Shown here: positions 1-7,849 of the stretch, piece after piece
Layout of the letters: each line of letters begins with the position of its first letter
How positions within the stretch are numbered: the first letter of the stretch is position 1
NCBI GenBank assembly: GCA_011389895.1
Contig: JAABTN010000024.1
Location: 1 to 46,430, forward strand
Length of the DNA stretch: 46,430 nt
Source of the DNA: Maritimibacter sp.
Lineage (GTDB): Bacteria; Pseudomonadota; Alphaproteobacteria; Rhodobacterales; Rhodobacteraceae
Direction of reading: 5' to 3'
Notes under the pieces: model-generated
What the model saw: the letters and a program-made list of their open reading frames with translations, nothing else
Told to the model about the DNA's origin: nothing
Database searches by the model: none
Made by a program: the position numbers and the translations under genes

Positions 1-318
1 CCCGATGAGGTTGCTTTCAAGATAGGCGCGCGGGTTCTCGATCGAATACCGCACCCCGGCCTGTGCGGCGAGATGCACGACGACATCGGGGCGGTGGGTT
101 GCGAACAGGTCATTCAAAAGCCCCGGCGTCTCAACCTTCCCGATCAGCGCGAGGAAGTTTTCGTGTGAAAGCCGGTCGAGACGGGCCTGTTTCAAAGTGA
201 CATCGTAGTAATCGTTGAGGTCATCGAGGCCGACAACCCTGTATCCATCCCTCAAAAGCCTTGTGCAAAGGTGAAACCCGATGAAGCCGGCAGCCCCTGT
301 GACGATCGCGGTTTTCAT
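1..318 (-). CDS. NAD-dependent sugar epimerase, UDP-glucuronate 4-epimerase-like (partial, cut by left edge)
   Basis: Only the first 106 codons lie in the window; the gene continues beyond position 1. The N-terminus begins MKTAIVTGAAGFIGFHL, the Rossmann GxxGxxG NAD-binding motif of extended short-chain dehydrogenases. It is followed by an acidic residue pair after the second beta strand (GLDDLNDYYD) and by VVHLAAQAGVRYS, the signature of UDP-glucuronate epimerases and UDP-galacturonate-forming enzymes. Such enzymes interconvert UDP-glucuronate and UDP-galacturonate for capsule or exopolysaccharide. The gene lies 35 bp downstream of UDP-glucose 6-dehydrogenase on the same strand, which makes UDP-glucuronate, the expected substrate. 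Substrate specificity cannot be settled from the fragment; a UDP-glucose 4-epimerase or a dehydratase is less likely. Confidence 0.85.
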   Translation of the reverse strand, partial: MKTAIVTGAAGFIGFHLCTRLLRDGYRVVGLDDLNDYYDVTLKQARLDRLSHENFLALIGKVETPGLLNDLFATHRPDVVVHLAAQAGVRYSIENPRAYLESNLIG

Positions 319-353
319 ATGTGAGCTCTCCGTCCTTCGGGGATGCGCGGGCC

Positions 354-1691
354 TTAATCGTGCCCCCGGGTTTGCCCCGGGCCTTGCCCCCGGCCCACGG
401 CGACATAGGTGTCGAACCCGGCGCGTTGGGCATCCTCTTCGCTGTAGATGTTGCGCAGATCGACCAGCCGGGGGGTTGCCATGGTTTCGGCAAAGCGTTT
501 CAGGTCGAGCGCGCGGAATTCGTTCCACTCGGTGAGGATCACCAGCGCGTCCGCCTCTTCGGCCGCCGCATAGGGGTCGGCGTCCCAGGTCACGCCGGGC
601 AAGAGCGCTTCGCCTTCCCGCCGACCTTTCGGATCGACCACCACGACCTTGGCCCCGGCGCCCACAAGCGCGGGCACGATGGTCAGCGACGGCGCATCGC
701 GCATGTCGTCGGTATTGGGCTTGAAGGTGACGCCAAGCACCGCGATCTTCTTGCCCGCGACGCTCCAGTCGCAGGCTTCGAGGATCTTGTCGATCATGCG
801 GCGCTTGATCTCGTCGTTGACCTTGATGACGGTCTCGATGATCTGCACGGGGGCGGCGTATTCCTGTCCGGTGCGCGCGAGCGCCATGGTGTCCTTCGGA
901 AAACAGGACCCGCCATAGCCGGGCCCGGCATGCAGGAACTTGTTCCCGATCCGCCCATCCAGCCCGATGCCCTTGGCGACCTCTTTCACGTCCGCGCCGA
1001 CCCTTTCGCACAACCGCGCGATTTCATTGATGAAGGTGATCTTCGTGGCGAGAAACGCGTTGGCGGCGTATTTGATCATCTCAGCGGATTCCAGATCGGT
1101 GGTGACGATCGGGAAATCGCGCAGGAAGAGAGGCCGATAAATCTCGGCCATGACCTCGGCGGCGCGGTCGGTCTCGACACCGACGACGACCCGGTCAGGT
1201 CGCATGAAATCGTCCAGCGCCGCCCCTTCGCGCAGGAACTCCGGGTTCGAGGCAACGTCGAATTCGGCCTCGGGATTGGTCAGGGCAACCCGTTCGCGCA
1301 CCTTTTTGTTGGTGCCGACGGGAACCGTGGATTTGACGACGATGACCGCATATCCCTTGAGATTTCGTGCAACATCCTCGGCCGCTGCCATCACGTAGGT
1401 CAAATCGGCATGTCCATCGCCCCGGCGCGTTGGCGTGCCAACGGCGATGAACACCGCATCGACACCGTCAAGCGCGGGCTCGATTTCGGTGGTGAACCTC
1501 AAACGCCCCGCCGCGACGTTTTTTTCCATCATGATGTCGAGGCCCGGTTCGAAAATCGGAACCTCCCCCCGGTTGAGCATATCGACCTTTTCGGGCGAGG
1601 TGTCGACACAGACCACGTCATGTCCGAAGTCCGAAAAACAAACACCGGATACAAGCCCAACGTATCCGGTGCCGATCATCGCAATGCGCAT
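354..1691 (-). CDS. ugd: UDP-glucose 6-dehydrogenase
   Basis: A 445-residue protein of normal family length. It oxidises UDP-glucose to UDP-glucuronate with two NAD+ in the cytoplasm, feeding acidic polysaccharide synthesis. The NAD motif GTGYVG is at residues 7-12. The central dimerisation domain contains EMIKYAANAFLATKI near 204-218, and the catalytic cysteine lies in GGSCFPKD (C263). The C-terminal UDP-binding domain starts around 313 with VLGVTFKPNTDDMRDAPS. The ATG at 1691 immediately precedes the Rossmann fold, which fixes the start. The tail is glycine and arginine rich (VGRGQGPGQTRGHD). It is followed on the same strand by a UDP-glucuronate epimerase-like gene, so the pair probably forms one pathway unit. 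Confidence 0.95.
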   Translation of the reverse strand: MRIAMIGTGYVGLVSGVCFSDFGHDVVCVDTSPEKVDMLNRGEVPIFEPGLDIMMEKNVAAGRLRFTTEIEPALDGVDAVFIAVGTPTRRGDGHADLTYVMAAAEDVARNLKGYAVIVVKSTVPVGTNKKVRERVALTNPEAEFDVASNPEFLREGAALDDFMRPDRVVVGVETDRAAEVMAEIYRPLFLRDFPIVTTDLESAEMIKYAANAFLATKITFINEIARLCERVGADVKEVAKGIGLDGRIGNKFLHAGPGYGGSCFPKDTMALARTGQEYAAPVQIIETVIKVNDEIKRRMIDKILEACDWSVAGKKIAVLGVTFKPNTDDMRDAPSLTIVPALVGAGAKVVVVDPKGRREGEALLPGVTWDADPYAAAEEADALVILTEWNEFRALDLKRFAETMATPRLVDLRNIYSEEDAQRAGFDTYVAVGRGQGPGQTRGHD

Positions 1692-1831
1692 GTAGGAAAC
1701 CCCATTTTCTACGTGTCATATCGCGCGCGGGTGACGATTTTCCCCCGCGCTCAATTCGCCGCAATAGGCCATATTGGCCCCTGTGCTGCAACCGCGAAAT
1801 CCCGTTTGCCCCGCCCCCTAGCGCGAAGCCG

Positions 1832-2299
1832 TTAAAGCCCTGACAAGTCAAGCGCACCGCGATCTTTCATTGTCTTCAGGACGATTTCCGAGCGCACCTG
1901 GCTCACCCGTGGATCGGGCAGGAGCCGTGCGTGGATGAAATCGGCGAAGGCGTCGAGGTCACGCACCCGGATATCAAGGATATAATCCGCGTCTCCCGAG
2001 ACGGAAAAGGCCGATGCGACCTCGGGCGCGCGTTCCAGGAACCCGGCGAAGTCGTTGTTTGGCCCCTGTGCGTGATCCTTCAGGTTGACCCGCACCATGG
2101 CCCGCAATCCAAGCCCCAGCTTGCCCGCGTCGAGCCGCGCGGTGTAGCCGGTGATCAGCCCCGCGGTTTCCAGCGCGGATCGTCGCCGCGAACATTGCGA
2201 GGCCGACAGGTTCACCACCTCGGCCAAGGCCGCGTTGGTCATTGCGCCATCGCGCTGCAATGCGTCAAGAATGGCGCGGTCAAAAGCATCTATGCGCAT
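1832..2299 (-). CDS. Lrp/AsnC family transcriptional regulator
   Basis: A 155-residue protein with the typical two-domain Lrp/AsnC build. The N-terminal winged helix-turn-helix occupies about residues 5-60 (AILDALQRDGAMTNAALAEV, then SASQCSRRRSALETAGLI). The C-terminal RAM/AsnC ligand-binding domain follows from about 65 to 145, including VASAFSVSGDADYILDIRV, where effector amino acids usually bind between subunits. It is divergent from the ThDP-dependent enzyme starting at 2435, and the 135-bp gap carries repeats that could be its operator. The simplest reading is a local regulator of the neighbouring enzyme that responds to an amino acid or related metabolite. The effector is unknown. Confidence 0.92.
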   Translation of the reverse strand: MRIDAFDRAILDALQRDGAMTNAALAEVVNLSASQCSRRRSALETAGLITGYTARLDAGKLGLGLRAMVRVNLKDHAQGPNNDFAGFLERAPEVASAFSVSGDADYILDIRVRDLDAFADFIHARLLPDPRVSQVRSEIVLKTMKDRGALDLSGL

Positions 2300-2327
2300 A
2301 TCGTGCGCCTCACCATCATATTGTGCG
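2297..2327. promoter_or_regulatory. 11-bp direct repeat at the Lrp-family gene start, candidate operator
   Basis: CATATCGTGCG at 2297-2307 and CATATTGTGCG at 2317-2327 match at 10 of 11 positions and are offset by exactly 20 bp, about two helical turns. The first copy overlaps the regulator's start codon. Same-face repeated half-sites suit Lrp/AsnC octamers that wrap DNA, so autoregulation is plausible. This is inference from spacing and location. Confidence 0.4.
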
Positions 2328-2362
2328 TATTACGTGCCAATTCTGCCCCGTGGAAGCGTGAC

Positions 2363-2386
2363 AATGCAACCCTTTCGCATTGCATT
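2363..2386. promoter_or_regulatory. Inverted repeat upstream of the ThDP enzyme gene
   Basis: AATGCAA (2363-2369) and TTGCATT (2380-2386) form a perfect 7-bp inverted repeat with a 10-bp spacer. It ends 48 bp before the ThDP enzyme start. Half-sites lie about 17 bp centre to centre, compatible with a dimeric regulator. The divergent Lrp-family protein is the obvious candidate. Confidence 0.35.
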
Positions 2387-2434
2387 TCCGGCACACTTGT
2401 GTCGAGCCAACAGGAGCCTGAACGGGAGTCCGCA

Positions 2435-4066
2435 ATGTCCGACGAAAAAACCTATGTCCATCAATCCATCGCCCGTGCCGTGCGCGACCACGAGGTCGAG
2501 GTCGTCTTTGGGCTCATGGGCGATGCGAACCTCTTCATGGTCGACCACTACGTGCGCGGATGCGGCGGCGAATTCGTTCCGGCGGCGCACGAGGGCAGTT
2601 CCGTGCTCATGGCGCTGGCCTATTCCCATGTGAAAGGTCGCATGGGCGTGGCCACGATCACCCATGGCCCCGCGCTCACCAATTGCGTGACCGCGCTGGC
2701 CGAAGGGGCGCGTGCGCAGGTGCCGATGGTCCTGCTCGCGGGCGACACCGCAGTGTCCGACCCCCAGAACCTTCAGAACATCGACCAGCGCGAGGTGGTG
2801 AAAGTCACGGGGGCCGGGTTCGAGCAAATGCGCACCGCCGAGACCACGACCCGCGACGTGGCCCGCGCGTTCTACCGCGCCCGGGTCGAACGCCGGCCTA
2901 TCGTGCTCAACATGCCGGCGGACTTCATGTGGGAAGAGGCCGCACCTTACGAGAAGGTTCTGCACCACGTCTTTCGCACCCCGTCAATCGTGCCCGAGGG
3001 TGAGGCGTTCGACAACGCGCTGGGCATGATCGCATCGGCCAAGCGTCCCGTGGTGCTTGCCGGTGGCGGCGCAACCCATGCGCGCGACGCATTGATCAAG
3101 CTGGCCGACCGGATGGAGGCGCCGCTTGCCACCACGCTCAAGGCCAAGGGTCTTTTCAACGATCAGCCGTTCAACATGGATATCTTCGGCACGCTCTCGA
3201 CCCCTGCCGCCTACGAGACCATCGACAAGGCCGACTGCATCATCGGGTTCGGCACCTCGCTGCATCATTTCACCACCGATCAGGGTAAGCTTCTCAAGGG
3301 CAAGCGCGTGGTGCTGGTGAACGACGCGCCCTCGGAAATCGGGCGTAATTTTCACCCCGACGCGGCCCTGATCGCCGACGCCGGGCTGACGGCGGACAAC
3401 ATCGTCTATTGGCTGGACGAAGCGGAAATCCCGCCCTCGGGCTTCACCGGAGAGCTTGACGGTCCCCGGCTGACCGAGCATCCGCTGGGGCGCAAGGGCG
3501 ACGTGGCGGAGGGCTGCGTGCCCTTCGTGCGCGCGCTCGATCGGCTTGAGGACGTGCTGCCGACCGAACGCGTGCTGTCGACCGATGGCGGGCGGTTCAT
3601 GACCGAGGTCTGGTGCCGCATCTCCGTGCCGCACCCGCGCCGCTTTCTGGTCAACGTCAACTTCGGCTCGATCGGGCTGGGGCTGCAAGAGGCGATCGGG
3701 GCGGGCTTTGCCGAACCGGACAAGCCGGTGGTGCATTTCACCGGCGACGGTGGCTTCATGATGGGCGGGGTGAACGAGTTTAACACGGCGGTGCGCCTGA
3801 ACCGCGACTTGATCGTCATCGTGTGCAATGACAGCGCCTATGGGGCCGAGCATATCCAGTTCATCGACAAGAAGATGGACCCCGGCCTGTCGATGTTCGA
3901 ATGGCCTTCGTTCGCCGATCTTGGAACGGCGCTGGGCGGGCAGGGGATCAAGGTCACCTGTGAGGCCGATCTCGACCACGCGGTGGCCGCGATCGAGAAC
4001 CGCAAGGGGCCGCTTTTGATCGAACTCAGCCTCGACCCCGAGGATGTGCCACGTATGCGGGCCTGA
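2435..4066 (+). CDS. Thiamine diphosphate-dependent enzyme, acetolactate synthase-like
   Basis: A 543-residue protein with the three-domain ThDP fold of the acetohydroxyacid synthase/benzoylformate decarboxylase group. The N-terminal pyrimidine-binding domain carries the catalytic glutamate in AAHEGSS (E53). The central domain covers about 190-330, and the C-terminal domain has the ThDP/Mg motif GDGGFMMGG (437-445) with N465 at the expected distance. I placed the start at 2435 because the family N-terminus begins there; the open frame continues upstream without homology. These enzymes carboligate or decarboxylate 2-oxoacids. No associated small subunit (IlvH) gene is nearby, so it is probably not the biosynthetic ALS. 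The divergent Lrp-type regulator suggests a role in amino acid or 2-oxoacid metabolism. The exact substrate cannot be read from sequence. Confidence 0.85.
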   Translation: MSDEKTYVHQSIARAVRDHEVEVVFGLMGDANLFMVDHYVRGCGGEFVPAAHEGSSVLMALAYSHVKGRMGVATITHGPALTNCVTALAEGARAQVPMVLLAGDTAVSDPQNLQNIDQREVVKVTGAGFEQMRTAETTTRDVARAFYRARVERRPIVLNMPADFMWEEAAPYEKVLHHVFRTPSIVPEGEAFDNALGMIASAKRPVVLAGGGATHARDALIKLADRMEAPLATTLKAKGLFNDQPFNMDIFGTLSTPAAYETIDKADCIIGFGTSLHHFTTDQGKLLKGKRVVLVNDAPSEIGRNFHPDAALIADAGLTADNIVYWLDEAEIPPSGFTGELDGPRLTEHPLGRKGDVAEGCVPFVRALDRLEDVLPTERVLSTDGGRFMTEVWCRISVPHPRRFLVNVNFGSIGLGLQEAIGAGFAEPDKPVVHFTGDGGFMMGGVNEFNTAVRLNRDLIVIVCNDSAYGAEHIQFIDKKMDPGLSMFEWPSFADLGTALGGQGIKVTCEADLDHAVAAIENRKGPLLIELSLDPEDVPRMRA

Positions 4067-4075
4067 GCGCGGGGG

Positions 4076-4939
4076 TCAGTCGGCGTAAAACACGTCGATC
4101 GGTGCGGGGCGATTGAAAAAATAACCTTGCCCGTACTCGCACCCCATGGCGCGCAGGATTTCAAAGCTTGCGCGGGTTTCGATCCCTTCGGCCACGACCC
4201 CGAGACCAAGGTCACGGGCCATGGTGATCAGCGCATGGGGAATGGCGCGGTTCTTTGCGCTCAGCTCAAGCCCGGTGACGAAACGCCGGTCGATCTTGAT
4301 CGTGTCGATGGGCCAGTTGCGCAGGTGCAAAAGCCCGCCGAACCCGGTGCCGAAATCGTCCAGCGCCACGGTCGCCCCGCGCGCGCGTATCTCGGACAGG
4401 TTGCGAAACACCGGCCCGTCGCGTGTGCCCAAGATCGTCGTCTCGGTGATCTCGAAGGCGATGTCGTTCCAGCTTAGCCCGGCTGCGTCGATCAACCCGT
4501 GCATCTCGTCGATAAAGTCGAGCCGGACAAGGTCGGGTGTGCCAAGGTTGATCCCGAGGTATTCCCGCCGCGCGCCCATCACATCGCGTCGCCTCTGAAA
4601 GCGGGAAAAGGATTGTGACACGATGGCATGGGTCAATTCGGCGGCCAGACCCGGGGTGGTGAACACCGAGGAAAAGCTGCCCGGATGCAATAGCCCGCGC
4701 TCCGGGTCACGCCACCGCGCCAGCACTTCGAACCCGTGGCGTTGCCCGGTGGCGAGCGCGATGATCGGCTGAAAATGGGCCTCAAGCTCACCATTGCGCA
4801 GCGCCGCGGCAAAGCGGGGCAGGATCGCGGTGGCGCGGGCGTCGCGCCCGGGGTCGCCTTGGAAATCCTGCCGTGTCACCGTCTTGTCCCCCCGGGGTTT
4901 CTGCCTGTGTTTCTGCCCGTGGTCAGGCCTGTTTCCCAT
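4076..4939 (-). CDS. EAL domain protein, predicted cyclic-di-GMP phosphodiesterase
   Basis: A 287-residue protein made almost entirely of one EAL domain (about 40-285), with no GGDEF domain, sensor domain or membrane segment visible. Catalytic-site residues look intact: the signature appears as EVLARW (E71), with N131 in GINLG, E163 in EITET, the Asp pair in DDFGTGF (194-195), K215 in KIDRRF and E251 in EGIET. It is therefore likely to hydrolyse c-di-GMP to pGpG in the cytoplasm. The first 35 residues are basic and low in structure, and the true start could be internal. It runs convergent to the ThDP enzyme gene with only 9 bp between stops. c-di-GMP turnover would fit control of the exopolysaccharide genes at both ends, but that link is inference. 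Confidence 0.88.
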   Translation of the reverse strand: MGNRPDHGQKHRQKPRGDKTVTRQDFQGDPGRDARATAILPRFAAALRNGELEAHFQPIIALATGQRHGFEVLARWRDPERGLLHPGSFSSVFTTPGLAAELTHAIVSQSFSRFQRRRDVMGARREYLGINLGTPDLVRLDFIDEMHGLIDAAGLSWNDIAFEITETTILGTRDGPVFRNLSEIRARGATVALDDFGTGFGGLLHLRNWPIDTIKIDRRFVTGLELSAKNRAIPHALITMARDLGLGVVAEGIETRASFEILRAMGCEYGQGYFFNRPAPIDVFYAD

Positions 4940-5059
4940 GAACCGAGCGTCGCGCTAACCGAGCATTTCCCGACATTAAACACGCTAAGGTTGTGTATGC
5001 AACGGGGCAAAGGATGCACAAATCACCCTGACAGTGGCTGGTGATGGGGCGCGGACGCG

Positions 5060-5803
5060 TTACACCGGGGTGCGCGCCACCTCTGCCACGAGCGCGCCGA
5101 GGGACGCGAAGGCGGCGAAACGCGCGATGTGGGGCAGGGTGGCCGCCGGGCTTTTGCGGTATCCTTCGGTGAACAGAAGGAAAGGCACGCCGCAGACCCG
5201 GGCGGTTTCGGCATCGACATCGCTGTCGCCGACGAAAAGACCCCGCCCCCCAAGCGCATCGAACGCGGCGATGAGCGGCTCTGGCGCAGGTTTCTTGGTC
5301 GAAAGGCTGTCGCCCCCGATCACCACGTCGAAAAGATCGGCCACCCCGACACGGGCCAAGACATCGCGTGCCGGGTCGAGCGGTTTGTTGGTGCAGACGC
5401 CCAATCGGTGACCACGCGCCGCGAGCCGCGCCAAGGCATCCGCGACCCCGGGATAAAGCCGCGTTTCCTCCCCGTTCACGGCCCCATAGGCCGCCGCGAT
5501 CTCGGGGTAGATCTCGTCAAACCGGGCAGGCGTCAGCCCGCGGGCGGCCATCACCCGTTCGGTCAGTTTCGGCAGACCGTCCCCGATGTAGGACACGATT
5601 TCGGGCAGCGAAAAGGCGGCAAGCCCGCGTGCAGCCATCACCCGGTTCACTCCCAGCCGGATATCCGGAGCCGAATGCACCAGCGTGCCGTCGAGATCGA
5701 ACACTACGGGGCACGGGGCAGGGTGACGGGCGGGGTCAGGCCCAGGTTCAGGCACAGGGTCAGGCCCAGAGTCAGGCACGCGGGATGTCACGCCGCTTGC
5801 CAT
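5060..5803 (-). CDS. HAD-family hydrolase, phosphoglycolate phosphatase-like
   Basis: A predicted 247-residue haloacid dehalogenase-type phosphatase. Motif I is VVFDLDGTLVHS (DLDGT at about 36-40), motif II is the Thr in VCTNKPLDP, and motif III/IV is FVGDSDVDAETA with the preceding KKPAPEP lysine. An alpha-helical cap lies between motifs I and II, as in Gph, which clears 2-phosphoglycolate. The N-terminus before the fold is unusual: a Pro/Asp/Glu-rich stretch encoded by a DNA direct repeat (5735-5780). The start is uncertain; ATG 5803 is used here, with in-frame ATGs also at 5839 and 5860. Substrate could be another small phosphate ester. Confidence 0.85.
   Translation of the reverse strand: MASGVTSRVPDSGPDPVPEPGPDPARHPAPCPVVFDLDGTLVHSAPDIRLGVNRVMAARGLAAFSLPEIVSYIGDGLPKLTERVMAARGLTPARFDEIYPEIAAAYGAVNGEETRLYPGVADALARLAARGHRLGVCTNKPLDPARDVLARVGVADLFDVVIGGDSLSTKKPAPEPLIAAFDALGGRGLFVGDSDVDAETARVCGVPFLLFTEGYRKSPAATLPHIARFAAFASLGALVAEVARTPV
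5735..5780. repeat. Imperfect tandem repeat encoding a Pro/Asp-rich N-terminal segment
   Basis: Positions 5735-5756 and 5759-5780 are near-identical copies of a roughly 22-bp unit built on GTCAGGCCCAG and TCAGGCAC. Read on the minus strand they encode alternating Pro-Asp/Glu-Pro steps before the phosphatase fold. Such units can vary in copy number by slippage. Confidence 0.6.
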
Positions 5804-5891
5804 TTGATCGAACAGCCCCCGCCCTTCGGTCGCGAACATGGCTGACCCGAGGCCTTGCACGCGACACTACGAAGGGGCGGGGTGGCTGCCA

Positions 5892-6839
5892 TCACTCGAA
5901 CTCCATTTCCGTGTAGACCACGCCCGCGTTCTTGGTCGCGAGCTCCTCGAAGGTATCGAGATGCGCCCAGGCGGATTGGTCCACGTAGTAAGCATCGTCT
6001 AACGTGCCGCCGGTGTCGAGGTGCGCGCCGATTGTCCGGCGCAGGTCTTCCAAGTAGTCGATGGTGCCGTGGCGCACCACGTCCATCGTGGTCGGTGTGC
6101 CGTGGCCGGGGATCACATAGGTCGCGCCAAGGGGCTCAAAGGCGGTGTCCCATGTCTCGATCCAGCAGCTTGTGCAGGTGTCCGAAAAGATCGGCGGCAT
6201 CCGGGTGTGAAAGGCGATGTCACCGGCGATCACGACGCCCTCGTCAGGCACCCAGACCGAGATATCGCCTGCACCATGGGCCGGACCAAGCCGCAGGACC
6301 GCGACCGACAGCCCGCCCATTTCGATGTCATGGCGGTCCTCGAACGTCAGGGTCGGGGCGACAAGCTCGGTGCCCTCGGCGTTTTCGCGCGCATAGCGTT
6401 TCATGCCTTCGAGGATCTGGAACCCCCGGTCTTCGAATTCATGCGCGGCATCGGCATGGGCCAGAATATCGACGCCCTGCGCCGCCCAGTAGGAATTGCC
6501 AAGCATGGCGTGACCCTGACCGTTCTCGTTGATGACCAGCTTCACGGGTTGATCCGTGATCGTCCTGATTTCTGCATGCAGCGCTTCGGCCAGCTTCGCG
6601 TTGGCCCCGCCATTGACCACGATCACCCCATCCCCGGTGACGATGAAGGACAGGTTGTTATTGTGTCCGGCGTTTTCATAGGTTGGCGGCGCGGTCGCCC
6701 CGATCGCGGACCAGACCGATTTGGTCACCTGCATCGGTTTGTCATAAAGCGTCGATTGCGGATACTTGTCGGCGATGTCTTCGCTGGCGATGGCCGGTGT
6801 TGCGAGTGCCATGAAAGAAAAAAGAAGTGCGCGGATCAT
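5892..6839 (-). CDS. Exported metallo-beta-lactamase-fold protein with altered metal motif
   Basis: A 315-residue protein with a signal peptide (MIRALLFSFMALATPAIAS, cleavage near residue 19), so it is probably periplasmic. It has the MBL fold, but the zinc-1 motif aligns as NENGQGHAMLGN (104-115) where active relatives have NTHxHxDHxxGN. Both histidines, the Asp and the final His are replaced. Later ligands are present: H188 (GPAHGAGD), D207 (VIAGD) and H246 (IPGHG). It may bind one metal, use a different site, or be non-hydrolytic. Cysteines at 222 and 225 (TCTSC) are notable for an exported protein. The start at 6839 is chosen because the signal peptide begins there. It is divergent from another MBL-fold gene. 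Relatives in quinoprotein-associated metallohydrolase groups are possible; the substrate is unknown. Confidence 0.8.
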   Translation of the reverse strand: MIRALLFSFMALATPAIASEDIADKYPQSTLYDKPMQVTKSVWSAIGATAPPTYENAGHNNNLSFIVTGDGVIVVNGGANAKLAEALHAEIRTITDQPVKLVINENGQGHAMLGNSYWAAQGVDILAHADAAHEFEDRGFQILEGMKRYARENAEGTELVAPTLTFEDRHDIEMGGLSVAVLRLGPAHGAGDISVWVPDEGVVIAGDIAFHTRMPPIFSDTCTSCWIETWDTAFEPLGATYVIPGHGTPTTMDVVRHGTIDYLEDLRRTIGAHLDTGGTLDDAYYVDQSAWAHLDTFEELATKNAGVVYTEMEFE

Positions 6840-6979
6840 GTCTGTCCTCCCATATGATCCCGCGAAGAATAAACATGTTCGAATATGTATTTCCAGACCG
6901 AAGCGCCGCCCGACGCGTGCCAATGCCCGCTCACGGTGAGTTGAGGCGCGAAATCGCCGACCCATGGCATGGTTCCCGC

Positions 6980-7801
6980 ATGACCAGATTCCTGACCGTT
7001 CTCGCAGCACTCGTCCTGATCACCCCGCCCGCCGTTGGGCAGGAGCGAACCCCGTCCCATTGTCTTGCCCTCGCGCGTGACATGGAGGTGCCGTTCGTGC
7101 ACCTTGCGGGCTACCGCGACCCCTTGCCCGCCGAGACGGTGCGCCTGTCATTCATCGGGCATGCGTCGTTTCTGATCCAGACCGCCGGGGGCCTGTCGGC
7201 GGTGACCGACTACACCGGCGCGATGGGCGGGGCCGAGATCGTGCCGGATGTCGTTACCATGAACAACGCGCATATCTCGCATTATACGCTGTCGCCGGAC
7301 CCGGCCATTCCCCATGTGCTCGAAGGCTGGCCGGACGGGCGCGAAGAGCGCGCGCACAGCCTTGATCTGGGTGAAATGCTGGTGCGCAACGTGCATACCG
7401 ACCTGCGCTCGAACGGCGGCGATAGCGTGTTCGAGAACGGGAATTCCGTCTTCGTGTTCGAAGTTGCCGGGCTTTGCATCGGGCATCTTGGACACCTTCA
7501 CCATATCCCCGACGCGGGCCAATATGCCGAGATCGGGCGGCTTGACGTGGTCATGGCGGCGGTGGACGGGGGCATCACGCTTGATACCGACCGAATGATC
7601 GAGGTGATGCAACGATTTCGCGCGCGCATGGTGATCCCGATGCATTGGTTCGGGCGTTTCACGCTGGACCGGTTCCTGACCGGGATGCGCGAAGGGGGCT
7701 TTGACGTGGTCGAGGCGGGGATCCGCGAGATTACCGTGTCGATGGACAGCCTGCCAAGCCGACCGACCGTCATGGTGCTGGACCCCGGCCCGCTTCGCTG
7801 A
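6980..7801 (+). CDS. Exported UlaG-like MBL-fold protein with altered metal motif
   Basis: A 273-residue protein with an N-terminal signal peptide (MTRFLTVLAALVLITPPAVG), so likely periplasmic. The fold resembles UlaG/RNase Z-type beta-lactamase-like proteins: LSFIGHASFLIQT at about 57-69 matches the GHASxLI strand. The usual THxHxDH metal motif appears as NNAHISHYT (95-103), with Asn and Ser replacing the first His and the Asp. HLGHLHH and IPMHWFGRF are later His clusters that could bind metal. The start was placed at 6980 because the signal peptide begins there. It diverges from the neighbouring MBL gene across 140 bp, so the two may be co-regulated. Catalytic activity and substrate are not predictable. 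Confidence 0.75.
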   Translation: MTRFLTVLAALVLITPPAVGQERTPSHCLALARDMEVPFVHLAGYRDPLPAETVRLSFIGHASFLIQTAGGLSAVTDYTGAMGGAEIVPDVVTMNNAHISHYTLSPDPAIPHVLEGWPDGREERAHSLDLGEMLVRNVHTDLRSNGGDSVFENGNSVFVFEVAGLCIGHLGHLHHIPDAGQYAEIGRLDVVMAAVDGGITLDTDRMIEVMQRFRARMVIPMHWFGRFTLDRFLTGMREGGFDVVEAGIREITVSMDSLPSRPTVMVLDPGPLR

Positions 7802-7849
7802 CCGCCTGCGGGGCTTGCCAAGCCGGGCGGGGGGTGCAATCTCGGTGCC

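Noticed and set aside
321..1835. Long open frame on the plus strand opposite ugd
   Set aside because: It mirrors ugd codon structure in a high-GC genome. The protein is His/Asp/Gly/Arg rich without any motif, while the minus strand encodes a complete UDP-glucose dehydrogenase.
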